Positions 31,601 through 44,156 of a stretch of 64,000 nucleotides of DNA are shown piece after piece. Both the position numbers and the translations under genes were made by a program. The stretch is from assembly GCA_020466095.1 (NCBI GenBank), contig CM035806.1, positions 13,580,224-13,644,223 of the forward strand, written 5' to 3'. Position 1 is the stretch's first letter. Every line of letters begins with the position of its first letter. This DNA is from Chlorops oryzae. Its lineage: Eukaryota > Arthropoda > Insecta > Diptera > Chloropidae. The notes under the pieces were generated by a model. That model did no database searches. It was not told the origin of the DNA and worked only from the letters and a program-made list of their open reading frames with translations.

Positions 31601-32766
31601 TGTTCTAAAGTGAAGTCTAAGTTAAGTGGAGTCTATGTCAGAAAAGTGGACAGGGAAATGTTTATGGTGACTTTGCGGGACCAGGTTTTTGTTTTTAGAT
31701 GATTTCAAAATTAAATTCTAGGGAATTTTTGCTCTGGTTGTGAGACATTCAGGCGAATCGATTCTAGAAATTCATTTAAGCTCTCGAAAAAAAAAAAAAA
31801 ATAATTTAAAAAATAATAATAATAATTGACAGAAATTCCAATCAAAGATAAGAGATTGAATTGTCCAGTCATTTGAAAATATTTTCCAATTCTGAATAGC
31901 ACTTTTGATCGACATACATACATAAGTCGTTTTGAACTGTAGGAATCTGTAGTATTGTACATATTGTTAAAATAAAAAACGATAGTGTATGTTAATTCAC
32001 TTGGAAGTTCTTGAAAGTACCTACAATTTCAATTGAATTGCATTTAAATGCAGACATTCCGTAAATGTGCTTGAACATTGCTCAAATACAGCGCAAAAAC
32101 CTTTTACTACTTTAGTTAAATATATACAAGGAAATTTAGGCCACATAATCTCAACATAAACAAATGCACATGAGCGAGCACAAGTATGCTTTGTCCCCAG
32201 CTTAAAATATGAGACTTAAATACACAAGCTTCTATTTTTTTTTTTTTTTAAACAAAGAGTCCAGGAAGTTCCACAAACAGCCTGTAGTACAAAAGGGGGG
32301 GAATAAAACGAAGTAGGTAGAAAGAAAAATCAACTACGAAAGGAGGTTAAGCTCTGACATCCTTTTCATCACCGCCATCAATGTAGCCATATTAACACGC
32401 TAGTCATGACAGAACCAAATAACGAGGAAGCATAACAAATAAAGACACAATCCGGGGACTTGATGACTTAGTAAATATTACAAAGCAAAACTTCTCAACG
32501 ATTCAATGAATGAGAATGAATGAACGAGCGTGGACGGATGACGGATTGATGAAATGATGCACTGGTGCACTGATGGACAGATGGATTGAGTAATGAAGTG
32601 ACACTTCATAGCAATTCGCATTTTATGATTTCCAAAGTGTACTGAAATACTTAAAAAATATTTTATTTTTATTTTTTGTATTATTTTTCATTTTCATTTT
32701 ATTCGACTACTTGGAGTTTGCGCTTGGTCTTGGTCTTGGAGCTCTTAAGAATAGTTTGGCTTCGGT
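31601..32766. other. No gene seen
   Basis: A/T-rich. An ATGAATGA-type stretch lies near 32505-32560. No structure beyond short runs. Confidence 0.5.
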
Positions 32767-33517
32767 TAAGGGGGTTGTCTCCTTCGTGAGGCTGTTTTTG
32801 GACCATATAAAAAAAAAACTCCTGACAGAAAACTAAAAGAGCTTTTTCAATTATGTATTTTTATTTTGCTCAAAATTAATGAAAATTCGTAAAGAAACTG
32901 TTTTTTATGTGAGGGCGGTTCAAAAAGTTCTCGGCCGTCAAAGTGAATGCTCAAAAAAAGGTGTAGTGCTGGCTGCCACGATTCCAGGTCTCCAAGTTGT
33001 CGGAAATGAAAAAGAAAAATGAGGTTATAATAAATTTAGATGTCATTATCGCGTGAACCTCCAAAATAATTTTGGAATTTTTTTTTTTTTACAAAATGGC
33101 CGCCATTGAAAATTTACATATCGATTTCGGGTATATTTTTTTGTAGTTCAGTGTAAAAAAAAAATATAAAAAATTGTAAAAATTTGTTTCAAATATGATT
33201 GAGGTTCATGCTGTAATGGTGACATTTCTGCGTCGAATCCATTTTGTTTTATTTAAATCGGTCCAGTTGAACTGGAGAAATCGTGGCAGCGAGTTCAAAA
33301 AAAAGTGGTTTCGAGATAAATGCTTTTAAAGTTTGAATCAACGCAAAAATTACTCGTTTTAGCGCAGACCTTGCTCAACAAAGAAGGCTATATCTTCTTA
33401 ACTATTTTGAATTTCAAAAAATCATTTTACCATGATATTCTCAAATATCCAAGCTATAAAAAAATGACGAAAAAAAAACCGGAAACAAAATTTTGTCGAA
33501 TGAGACAACCTCCTTTA
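32767..33517. mobile_element. Probable TIR element, about 750 bp
   Basis: The ends TAAGGGGGTTGTCTCCTTCG and, reversed, TAAAGGAGGTTGTCTCATTC match at about 16 of 20 bases. Inside, GGCTGCCACGATTCCAGG (about 32970) pairs with CTGGAGAAATCGTGGCAGC (about 33272). No clear duplication was found, so limits are approximate. Confidence 0.5.
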
Positions 33518-33798
33518 GGGACACGTCCGTTTGTGAGGGAGGAACGAAAAGCCTTTCATATTGGCTTGCACACTGTTATTCAGTTAAATACTTTATTTAA
33601 TATATAAAGACATTACGTGTTGAATTTTTACTCAATAAAGTGACAGAGAAAGAGGAAGAAAAAAGTTATTATTTTTTTCACTCTTCGTTTGACTATCTTT
33701 TTTTTTTCAGCTGTTTAAACAAAAGGTACCTATCTTTCGGGTTGCCTCAATTAATTTGCTTACATATAAATTTCGATTTTCGTCATTAAAAGTTTCAG

Positions 33799-34007
33799 CT
33801 CCAGTAGTCGATGCTCTCGAAGATGTTTCCCCCCCTTCTATGTACGAGTACATTGAACAGAATGAACAAAAGGCTATCGAAAACATCGCATCGAAAACTA
33901 TGGCAGCATTCAATGGTTTTGTTGTTGCTGAGGCTGCCGAGTGCTCAGTACTGTGGGTGCCAAATGCCATTGTTGTGTCTAGAAGGGTTTTCGAATTATA
34001 CACTTAG
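33799..34007 (+). CDS. Candidate terminal exon, unknown product
   Basis: After AAAGTTTCAG (acceptor ending at 33798) an open frame runs to TAG at 34005-34007. It includes APVVDALEDVSPPSMYEYIE, NEQKAIENIASKTMAAFNGF, VVAEAAECSVLWVPNAIVV and RRVFELYT. The balanced composition with few Lys/Asn/Phe is unlike random frames nearby. An earlier pyrimidine-tract acceptor (TTTTTTTTTCAG, about 33710) offers another start. It may be the last exon of an unseen gene or a piece of a domesticated or decayed transposase. The opposite strand is also open here. I do not recognise it. Confidence 0.25.
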
Positions 34008-34050
34008 GGGCACGAGTGAATGGTATTCATGAAATCAATATACATAGTAT

Positions 34051-34600
34051 CCCAGTGGGAAGTTATCTCCTGCATGACAATGTCATCAATGATGTCATCG
34101 ATGACATATAGGTGACATTGTCATGTGTGACATCTTGGAGGACATGTCATCGTGGAGGGATGCTGTTCACGTGCTTGAATCTCATTGGCTATGGAAATTT
34201 AAATAAGGTTTTAGCGTCAGTTGAACGTTAGCATGAAGTGGCGTAGATGATGAGTGCTCGACTTAGAATCCGAAGATCGCGGGTTCGATCCCTGGCTGAG
34301 GCGAACAAAAATTGTTAAAAATAGATTTTTTAAAATTTCCGAAACATTCAAAGAGAGGACATAGAAGAGATGTTATCAAAACTGGTTTCTATAAATTTAC
34401 ATTTAGAGAGAAAAGAGCAATGTGCTGCTCCCAAATGCTTTTTGTCGCCATCGCACCCCCTAGCATGACAATGTCACCGCTGAAGTCCCTGTCAGCTCCT
34501 GCGTAAATGTCATACAAAGTGTCACCGGAAATAGCATGCATTCCGGCTCCGAAGTCACTAGGACATCATCGGGGATGTCCGCGTGACATTTCCCGCTGGG
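34051..34600. mobile_element. 550-bp TIR element carrying a tRNA-like module
   Basis: The termini CCCAGTGGGAA and, reversed, CCCAGCGGGAA are flanked by AT on both sides. The left interior has a palindromic run of ATGACA/TGTCAT words (34073-34150), then a tRNA-like module (34236-34306), then the part shared with 1-321. Two copies in one window show it is a family. No transposase is present. Confidence 0.7.
34236..34306 (+). repeat. tRNA-like module inside a TIR element
   Basis: TGGCGTAGATGATGAGTG resembles an A box, and GCGGGTTCGATCCCTGG contains a perfect B box (GGTTCGATCCC) with a T-loop TTCGATC. The anticodon stem pairs poorly. It is derived from a tRNA but is not a standard tRNA gene. Confidence 0.55.
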
Positions 34601-34602
34601 AT

Positions 34603-36104
34603 GTGTAGGTACCGTACAAGAGTGTGTACGTTTACAATTTTTGTATCTATACGAACCTATTCTCTATCCATATTTCGAAGTAATTAAGTGTCATAAAAAG
34701 AAGAAAAGAAGAAGAATGACAAGCAAAAGCAAATAAAATGAAGTCAACGATTGAACAATTGAAGGAGTGATGGAAACAGCTGCTCGTGCAACCAGTCCAA
34801 TCCAACTTAAAGACTTGTTCCAACCGTAAATTGAAACTGCATAGATGTTTTTTTTTTTTTTTTTGCTTGAAATCTGAGATGAATTTAAGTCAAAAGCAAA
34901 AGAGAGAGAGAGAAAAAAAACCCAAAAGGTACGTTAAGCATAAGGTATCGATGAACGAATTCCAGTAACCAGCTCTTTGTTGTATGACTAGATTGAATAA
35001 TTTTTCTTGTAAATATATCGATGGATTCTTTTCTTTTCATTGGATATGTTAATTTATGCTTCATTTTGCCATAAAAGTCTTTGTGGAAATATGAAAGCAA
35101 AATGTATTGAAATCGAGTTCAGAAGTAAATAAGAAAGTTGTCGAAGAAAAATAATGTAAGAATTTTGTTCTTTTTTTTTTTTGTTTAATATCTATTCTTT
35201 GTATCTGTTTTCTCGGTTGTTGGATTATTTTTTTTTATTCAATTGGCTTGAAGGACAGTGTGGTTTTGCTGAAATATAATTACACTATATCTCGAGTTGA
35301 TAGAGGAAAGTGTGATCTCAGGTATTGGAAACGTGCGTGGCATACGCTTAATTAATATACTTAGATCAAATTTCAATGAATCGATTATCAGAAGATTCGC
35401 TCTCGATTTTTTACTGATAATTACGGTTTTATAATTATTTTGTTTTTTATTTGAATTTATTTGTAATTTTTAGAATTCAGTTTATTAATTTTATTTTATT
35501 TTTTTTTAAATCGTTAGCTTAAAAGAAAGTCACGGATTACTTTGTGAAATTGAACGTAAAAAGTGTTATTAAAGAAAAACAAGGAAGCATAACAGCAACA
35601 AAAAACAAACAAAAAATAAATAAAACAATAAAAACAATTAAAATATGTTCATTCATAACAAAGCTGGATCCCTCCCCCATACTTTCTTCGTCACTGAATT
35701 CACAATCGAATCAATCAAAGTTCGCAGTATTTATTACTTTCTCTTCCAAGCTCACGTGTTCGCTTAAAAATTCATAAATCGGATTTGCTTTTTTTGTGAA
35801 TGGAGAGTTTTTTACGAGTTATTAAAAAAATATACGTATATATATATAAAACATATAAAAAAATATTTAAAAAAAAAAAAATATAAAAAAAATATAATAT
35901 AAAAATTAAAAAATAATAATAAAAAAATATTAAAAAATAAGTAAATAAAAAAAACATTAAAAAAATAAGTAAATAAAAATAAAACACGAAAAATAAATTA
36001 CAAAATGTTCATGAAGATTCCATTCACGGATTGAACAACCAAATACCACTGTACGAGTAAGTACATACAATTGACAAAAAAAAAAAAATTTTAAACAATA
36101 AAGG
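34603..36104. other. No gene seen
   Basis: Poly(T) at 34849-34863, GAGAGAGA at 34904, and A/T-rich sequence at 35820-36000 with AAAAATA-type words. No coding frame. Confidence 0.5.
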
Positions 36105-36945
36105 GTGTTATAGTCAGGCGAGCCTGACAATAGAATACCCGACACAGACACACATATTCAAATAATTTTTATCATCCAGAGGTGTTTAAGACCATAAGGG
36201 GCCCCATATACCGACTTTTGTTGAATTTCTTTATCAAAACCGCCCTTTTGCCACGCCCACTTTTCCAATTTTTTTTGTTTTCTAATTGAAGGCCTTAATA
36301 TACGCTCAAAATCTAAGTTTCAGTGAAATATCTCAACGAAATTCGATTTTGGGACAGTTTTGAGATTTTTGTGACAGACCCTAGTACTGGTACCTCCTTA
36401 ATAATGGACCTATCAAAAAAAGGATGTTTGGAGAGGATGTTTATGGCTAAAAAAGAAGCATAACTGCAAATTTTCGATCAAGTCCCATTTGAATTTCGGG
36501 TGTAGGGGACAATTTTCGAAAAACGTCCTTATGCCACGCCCACTTTTCCAATTTTTGGAAATCATATTACTGGCCTTTAAATATGATCAAATATCAAACT
36601 TCAACAAAATATCTTGAAAAACTTCGATTTTAGAGCAATTTTTGTGATTTTCGTAACAGACCCCCGTACTGGAGGTACCCCTAAAAATTGTCCGATCGGG
36701 TCCACTCTCGTACTTGTTCTTACTAATGTCCCCGTGAGCATGCATACCAAATTTTGTCGAGATAGCTCAACTCCTTCGATAAGATAACTGTATACAGACA
36801 GACGTACATGTCTAAATCGAATCTCCTGGTGACGCTGATCATTTCTATATATATTTTGTATGGTCTATCTCGACTGGTTCTGGGTGTTACACACAGCCAC
36901 ACAAACGCAATATACCCTCGACACAGAGTGTGTCGGGTATAATAA
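36105..36945 (-). mobile_element. Mini-me-like element, copy 1
   Basis: Ends are GAATACCCGACACAG at the left and TGTGTCGGGTAT at the right, an inverted pair. On the minus strand it shows TATATATA, then GAAATGATCAGCGTCACC, AGACATG and GTCTGTCTGT, the (TA)n-core-(GTCT)n layout known for dipteran Mini-me elements. The phrase GCCACGCCCACTTTTCCAA occurs twice. No coding frame. Confidence 0.6.
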
Positions 36946-39296
36946 TAGTTAAAACTGGAAGGCAGAAATATCTCAAAATGCATCAGACCGAATTAGTTTG
37001 ATTTTTGGTTTGAATCAGGTCATCGCACAGTGGTAACATTTTTTACTTTTTCCACACAAAAATGAACATACGAGTGTTGATATGGTCGATGGACGAATGC
37101 GTTGTGATTCAGCAAACGATCCAAATGAAGCGAATAACTCGACTCTGTTTAGGGACTCTGTTGTCTCAATTGTTTTGACGATGACTCGCGCCAAAAGAAA
37201 TTGTTTTTTTTTTCCAATATTCACAAATCGAGCTATGACAACAAGCAATGGCAAAAAATATACGTCTACATGGCATGGCATGGCTACTGGGACGTCCAGT
37301 CTCGTGACGCGACAACACAAAGGTTAAGACTCCCCCCAAAGACGAAAGAAAAGCTTCAGCTTCAGCGTCACCGTCACCGTCAGCTCCAGACAAAAAAGTT
37401 TAATGAACTTTGTTGGAAATTTTGATTGCAAAGATATTTTCTATAAGAATGAAATATATTCTCTTAAAGCGAATAAGCGAAGAGAGCGTGAGGAATGAAA
37501 GAGAACTAGAAAAGAAGTTGACTTAGAACAGATAAATCGTGTGCAGCCGTAGAGCTTTTATTTATGGCTTACATTAGGACTACTGTTTAAAAATGTATGC
37601 AAATGGCTCTTTTATTTTGGAATGACAACCCGTGGAAAAACCTCTCGTGTATAAGCACAAAAGGAAATGTAAAGAAAAAATAATTTTTTTTTTGTTTTTA
37701 ATGAAAGCTTTCAAGCGTATACGGAAAGTAGGTGTGTTCGCTTTTGTGCGAAAAAAAAAAAGAAGAATTGAGCTCGTTTGAATGCGACGAAATTCACCAG
37801 TTCAAGCTGACGATTTTTCTTTGTAAACGTTGCACATTGCTGCTGTCCATGGTTAACAGTGCTCTGAGCGAGCGGAGAAAAAAAAAAAAAAAAACAAAAT
37901 TGAAGGACTTAGTGTCTGCCAGATAATTCCTAATACTGAAATGTTTTGGCCATCAGTGCTACAACATACATAAGCCATAGCTGTAAAAAAAAAAAAACAA
38001 GAAAACAAAAAAATAACCTGATTCGCTAATTGCCCCCGCCCCACACAATATGCCTATGTACAAGGAAAGCATGGAAAGTTTATAGACTTTTTGACTCACA
38101 ACCAGAAAATTTGTCATTTGTCAAGATCATTTGTACTACACACAGTTAATTCTTTAATTAAGTACCTACAATTATTAAATCAATTAAATTTCAGTAACAA
38201 TTTAACCCTTGCACTAATCTAGGAGTTAAATCTGAGAAATGGAAGTATACCCGAATTTTTCGGGGGGAGACCAGTAAAAAAAATTGACAACATTTCATCT
38301 ATGAGAATGTGGCCTAGTACACGGAATATCTATAGATACTTATAAGTACCTATACAGCCGATGGCCCAGGGCTAGAGCTCCTTATTAAATATTGTGTAGT
38401 ATTGAAGATACTAGATACATATAAAAATAAAAAAGTACAAAAAAAAAAAAAGGACCTACATACCCTATAGTAATGAAATGTTTTCGGACCGGTCCATTTA
38501 AGACCGATCCGAATTTTATATGAAATTTATACGAAACGCGACCTCTATCGGATTCACCTTCTTCTAGTTCCAAGATGAGCGTTGTTGGGTGAGTTCAGAC
38601 AAAGGGACTCAGCCGCGACTCACCCGCACACCAATCCCACACGCTTTGAAAAAGGACCGGTTGTTTTTCAACGACAAACTTATGTTAAAAGAGATGAGTT
38701 GAATGTATGGAAAGGCGGCCGGTCCTGACTTCTTTGGGAACGACTCGCGATCGACCTTGGACCGGTCGCGTTTACTGCAGGGTAGTAGTACTAGGTACTA
38801 ATAATTACTCTTGAGTCGGGAAAATGTCAATCCCGGATAGAGTGAACGTCTTGGTGATGTGAACACAACGCTTTAAGCTTTTAAGATAGATTACTCTGAT
38901 ATTATAACCTTTTTGCGACCAAGAGCTACGATACAAAAATTTGTATATTTTGACAGGATATCCAACTGGCCTTAATGAAGCAAATTGAAGATACAAAAAT
39001 TAAGCCTAGATTGTAGGAACACGAACTCGCAAAAATTCGTTCACTCCATCCAGATTCTAGTGTAGAAGAAATTCTGTACCATTAAAATATGTGAAGGGTC
39101 TGCGTTTTATTTTACTCGGCCTAAACTTGGAACGAATCGACAATGTATCTCCAAAACTAACTACATACTTACATTGACTGGCATATTTAAAAGGAATAAT
39201 ACTCGTGTGTGTCTGACTATTCCTCTAATACTGGAAGAGAATTTTAACTTTCTGTGAGGGGAATGTATGCATCCATAAAAAAAAAAGAAGAAAATA
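36946..39296. other. No gene seen; one orphan element terminus
   Basis: At 38772-38784 TTTACTGCAGGGT matches the terminus of the element at 44450-45069. The element would extend to the left, with several ACCGGTCC words (38489-38770). CCCTTGCACTAAT at about 38210 is a possible other end. A poly(A) run lies at 37879-37894. Confidence 0.45.
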
Positions 39297-40100
39297 GTTC
39301 CATAGTGTCAGAGGTGCCAGACAATACAATAGCCGACACAGACGTACATGTTCGAATAATTGTTTAGAACAGGTCCAAAGACCGCGACCATTAAGACGGA
39401 GCATTTTTGAGGTGTTCATGACAAACGAGGAGCCTCTCATATGCCCACTTCTGTTCAAAAATTTTATTAACACCCCCTCACATTTTTCGAATTTATGGAA
39501 ATTTTATCGGATATCAGTTTTGAGAAATACACCGATCAAATCAATACTTTTCTTTTAAGATGTGCTTAATAATAAATGAATAAGCCAGATGCTAACTGGC
39601 CAATTTAAATTTCAAGTGTAAATGACAAGATTTGAAGAGCCACGCCCAATTTTCAAATTTTTAAAGAATTTGTTCACCTATTCACATATAAGATTTAATG
39701 AAAATATTATATATCAAAAGATTGAGAATTAAGAGCATTCAGTGGCGGGTTGACCCATATTGCCAACATAGGCAGCTACCCAGGGCGGCATATTCTGATC
39801 GTTACCACTAGATAAAATCCAAATTAGGCTGTTGTCTGAGGCGACAGAATCGCAACTGCCTAGGCCGGCACAAATTGTCTTAATCAGCCTCCGAGAGAGC
39901 ATTTTCTATGAGTACTGGATGTACCTCCAAAAATGGCCCGATTGGATCCATTCTCGAACTTTTTCTTACTCATGTCTAGGTCAATACGCATGCCATTTCG
40001 TCAAGATAGCTCAACTTGGTGACGCTCATGATCATTCTGGGTACTACACACAATCGCACAAACGAAATATACCCACGACATAAACTGTGTCGGGTATGAA
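39297..40100 (-). mobile_element. Mini-me-like element, copy 2 (diverged)
   Basis: The left end GCCGACACAGACGTACATGT and the right end ACTGTGTCGGGTATGAAAA match copy 1. The core is decayed: GGTGACGCTCATGATCATTC on the plus strand, with the (GTCT)n tract lost. GCCACGCCCA occurs once. Confidence 0.55.
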
Positions 40101-41115
40101 AATTCTCTATCACTTCGTTAATATATGAATAAATCGTTCTACTTTATAAATAAATGGTTCCATCCATGCGTTCTCGAGCCTTTCGATTTCCCCAATAAAT
40201 TATTTATCGAAAGTTCTTCGTTTAATTAATTGAAAATTAATTAAAACAAGTTCGGTCGCATTTTGCAAATCGCAGACGAACGCAGCAGCAACTGGTACCG
40301 AACGTCGGAAAATGATGTATTCCATACATTGACTTTTTCAATAGCTTGTTTTTTCTTCTTTTTTCTCAACAGTTAATAGAAAAAAAAAAATATATATATC
40401 CATCTAGCTGTGTATATATATATATATATTCATTACAAACATATCAATATTTATTATAAACGTTTAGAAATGCTGTTATTTTAAATATTACGCAAAAATA
40501 TTTGTAGCCGCGCACGTTTTTTTTTTTAATTTATAGAGCAGTAGAAAACGACATCTTTTCCTGTCCAATTTGAGGTTCCTTTTTTTTTTTACAGTAAGTA
40601 CTGTAAGACTCTGAAAGTGGGTTGGTAACATTGACTCTTTTGATTTTACTATAACTTGATTACAAGTTAAGATAGAGTTCTGTCTTTAAAAGCCTTGGGA
40701 GCGAGAATGGGTTAAGCTAGTCACTCAAACGTTCGATAGTCACTTTTAAAAACATTCTTTGACCTTTTATTTTATTCTAATGCCATAAATAAATAGAAAT
40801 GTAACAAATCGAACGTAGAGCCTCTCTATGGAAAGCAATAGGGAAGGTGATTCGACTAGGCAATAATATATCGAAAGATTGTCATCAATAATTGCAATTA
40901 CAATAACAGCTACTGGACATTAACGGCCGTTTTATTTAACTTGCGCTCATAACGTAATATCATGACATTTGACCTCCAAAAGAGATTAAAAAAAAAAAAA
41001 GATTCGATAAAATTACGAATAATCGATAATTATCGAATGCGTTTTTATTTAGAATATCTGATTTTTAGTCAAATAAAAATCATTTTACGGGTTATTTGAA
41101 CGCCAAAAATATTCA
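40101..41115. other. No gene seen
   Basis: Short AT tracts at 40390-40430 and A/T-rich sequence. CGATAATTATCG palindromic words lie near 41025. Confidence 0.5.
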
Positions 41116-41320
41116 ACCCCGACACACTATGTTTTGAGATCAAATTTTGTGTGTGCGTTCGGGTTTAACGTCCAAAACCATTCGAAATAGCCCATAGAAA
41201 GTGTACCTATACGAAAATGATCAGCGTCACTAGGAGATTTGTCAACTAAGCCATGTCCGTTCGTCCGTTCATCTGTCTGCCTGACTCATTAAACTTATCG
41301 AAGGAGTTTTGATATTTTTT
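41116..41320 (+). mobile_element. Mini-me-like fragment, copy 3
   Basis: CCCCGACACACTATG is followed by GAAAATGATCAGCGTCACTA, GCCATGTCCGTTCGTCCGTT and CTGTCTGCCTG, parallel to the minus-strand reading of copy 1 but truncated after the core. Confidence 0.55.
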
Positions 41321-41339
41321 AAGAACAAAATTCAATACG

Positions 41340-42300
41340 CCAGAATAGAACTATCGATAGTTGCGACCATTGATAGTCCCGATTGTCAATAGACTGATAT
41401 ATCGATAGAACTATCAGAAGAAATACTTGTCATAAACTTGAAACTAATTTGATAGGCGAATTGCTAGTGATTTCAATCAAGCATGTTTGAGCTGTTTAAC
41501 CATTTAAATATCTACGATTTGAAAGTATTAAAATTAAAAACGAATGTTGGTCCTATAATAATTTAATAAAATATTGCGGTAATATACAAGGAGCCGAATC
41601 TTAAAGCCTTTCTTACTCAATTCTGCATACTTTGTAACCATAGTATACGCAGTTTAGCATGACGCCTATAATTCTCATTTGGTTTATAAAATGGGACACA
41701 TAAGAGTCGCAGGATATCTGAAGATATTTCATGACGTAATGAAGCAAGAAGGTGTGGAAGTTAGTCTTATTTTTTGACTTTATCGAACTTTAGAGGTATC
41801 GATATTTTCATAATCGATAGTTTCGATAGGCTCCATAATCGATAGTTTTAATAATCGAAAGATTAACAAATCGTAAAGTTCAACATTCGATTGTTCTAAT
41901 AATCTATTGTTTCAATAATCGATCAGTTCAACTATCGATAGTTTTAATAATCGATAGCTCGATATTCGAAAGTTTCATTGATCGGGTCAAAATTACCCAT
42001 AGGTTCAACAATCGCTAGTTTAAATGATCGATATTTTCAACAATCGATCGTTTCGGTAATCGATAAATTTATTTATCGAAAGATGCATTTTCGAGCGACT
42101 TTCGCTATAATCGAAATAAGGCAATTTTTAGAAATCTGCCCATTTCAAAAAGAAGACAGCCCTCTGTGACTGACAGCACCACCTTTCCAATGCTAAAGTA
42201 AATGTCCATGAATCAAACTATCGAAAGTCTTCAAAAACCATCGGTGTTTTCGATAGTTTGAAACCATCGATGAGTATCGATACTGCTATCGATTGTTTCT
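41340..42300. repeat. Cluster of CGATA / ATCGAT motifs
   Basis: Degenerate repeats of AATAATCGATAGTTT and relatives, with roughly twenty CGATA or TATCG words, densest at 41795-42070. TATCGATA is the DRE site of fly DREF, and CGATA is the core bound by BEAF-32. It could also be just a decayed satellite. Confidence 0.6.
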
Positions 42301-42331
42301 CCATATCTGCCCCGGATCAGTTGTAAGTAAC

Positions 42332-42335
<4 letters not shown>

Positions 42336-42393
<58 letters not shown>

Positions 42394-42394
42394 C
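42336..42394. repeat. (TA)n(GA)n microsatellite
   Basis: A compound tract of about 20 TA units and 9 GA units. Confidence 0.95.
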
Positions 42395-42954
42395 GAAGTT
42401 ACGATTACATTGTTGAGTCACGCAAAGTAAATTAAAAGAAAAAATTGAAATTACAACGAAAATGAAAATTGCCAGTTGTGGTGCGTCGAGTGGGTGGTCA
42501 GTTTCTGGTTTCAATTGTGTTTCTACGGAAAACATTATCAAACTCATATACAGCTGTGTTCAAAATCGCATCGCCGGGACCACCATTGTCCACAAATAAA
42601 GTCCACATAATGTCCATATTTCTTATGAATTTCTATTTATGGTATTTAAGAAACACTTCCACAATATATATTAAAGAGAGTTAACCCTTTCAGTGCGAAA
42701 GTAATCTCGCATAAAATGTCTGAAAATTACTTTTCGGCATCGAATTTTCTGTCGGTTTTTTTTTTCTCTTTTATTCTTTCAAAGCGAACTTTTCTTTTTT
42801 GTACTAAATTCGATCAACGCTCATGTCATAAAGGGATAATGTATTGAATTCATTTCTATATAAGCATTCAAGCATATGCATTTATTTATGGAGCATCAGG
42901 CGTATACCCAATTAGAGTGTTTTAGAACTTAAATAGAAAAGGTCATGTGTGGAC

Positions 42955-43035
42955 CCGGCGTGGCTCAGTGGGTAGAGTGTACGCCAGGCAATCCAAAGTG
43001 CGAGAATTCGAACCCCACTCTGGTGGGCGCCGATT
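42955..43035 (+). repeat. tRNA-like sequence
   Basis: CGTGGCTCAGTGGGTAGAGT forms a paired D arm (GCTC/GAGT), and GAATTCGAACCCC is a B-box-like T loop. GGCGTGG and GGGCGCC partly pair as an acceptor. The anticodon arm is not convincing. It faces the minus-strand module at 43234. Confidence 0.5.
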
Positions 43036-43233
43036 TCTTTAAATTTTTGTATTAAAATATAAGGGTTTCAAATTTATTTCATAGAAATGTTTACACGAAG
43101 CTGTCACAGAACTTTCGAATTCAGAACAGAAACTCTTTTATTTCTTTTATAAGTACAACAACTCGTATTTTCATCCATTATAATGGACTAGAGTATTCTT
43201 TGGAACTTTTCGATTTTTCCACTTTTTCTTGGT

Positions 43234-43306
43234 TCCGCAGAGATTCAAACTTGGGCCTTCTGACTTCTGAGCGCAGACGCTATCCACTGCGCCATGGCAC
43301 CTTCTA
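43234..43306 (-). repeat. tRNA-like sequence
   Basis: The minus strand reads GGTGCCATGGCGCAGTGGAT with a D arm (GCGC/GCGT), then AGTTTGAATCTCTGCGG as a T arm. It is convergent with 42955-43035. Confidence 0.5.
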
Positions 43307-43555
43307 ATTCATACGCACCAAATATATTATATCAATGTTCGATAAATTTTGCCCGCGTTTACTGTAGGGAAAAAACACCTAAATATAACCCTGCACTGAA
43401 AATATGTTGCATCGTTGTTTCTACGATAGGGAGATATAGAAAAATATAATAGAATCTACGTGAAATACAATAATTTCTACTGTAAATCTAATAGTTTCTA
43501 CTGTTTCCCACTTACATTGATACAATCAATCTAGCAACCTCAAATCATATCACGC

Positions 43556-43622
43556 GATGGCGTAGTTGAAGTGTGCTAGACTTGTAATCTGGAAGGTCCG
43601 AGTTCGAACCCTGCCGCAGGCC
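43556..43622 (+). repeat. tRNA-like sequence
   Basis: CTAGACTTGTAATCTGG forms an anticodon-like arm with loop CTTGTAA (TGT triplet). GATGGCGTAGTTGAAGTG resembles an A box and GAGTTCGAACCC a B box. D and T stems pair poorly, so it is probably a SINE-type relic rather than a tRNA-Thr gene. Confidence 0.45.
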
Positions 43623-43899
43623 AAAGAATTTGTGGAAAAATGGAGAATAAAACAGGCAAGAAAATTTTCGCGAAAAAATGCGGGGAGCAGAGAAACTAAG
43701 TTGGACGCGAACCAATAAAACAAGTTGCTTTCATCGGGCGTTCCAAAACGTCACGCACAAGCTCTTTCAAGAAATTCCTATAGAATCTTTTTTTTAATTT
43801 TTTAAGCTTTAAAAGATTGGTTAAATCTTTTATTTCTCAGTTTTTTAAATAATATAAATGTTAAATTATTTACTTTTCCACAAAAAAAAAAAAAAAAAA

Positions 43900-43936
43900 T
43901 GCTCGCTGGAGTAGGGATCGAACCCGCAGACCTTAT
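43900..43936 (-). repeat. Partial tRNA-like T arm
   Basis: The minus strand reads GGTCTGCGGGTTCGATCCCT, a perfect B box. The 5' half is not recognisable. Confidence 0.4.
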
Positions 43937-44156
43937 TTTTTACAAGAATTTATATCAAAATTAAGAAGTTATCGAAATGTACTTCAAGATTTGATACCGT
44001 AGTTCCTATGATATAATATCGTAGTCCCTTTGATTTTATATCGTAGTTACTATAAAATAACACCATAGTTCCTAAGATGGAATATGATAGCTCCCACGAT
44101 GGTATATCGTTAAATCTATGTTATATATCGTTGAATTCAATGACATTCCTCATAGT

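Noticed and set aside
42955..43622. Functional tRNA genes
   Set aside because: A and B boxes are recognisable, but acceptor, T or anticodon stems do not pair well enough, and the modules sit in repeats.
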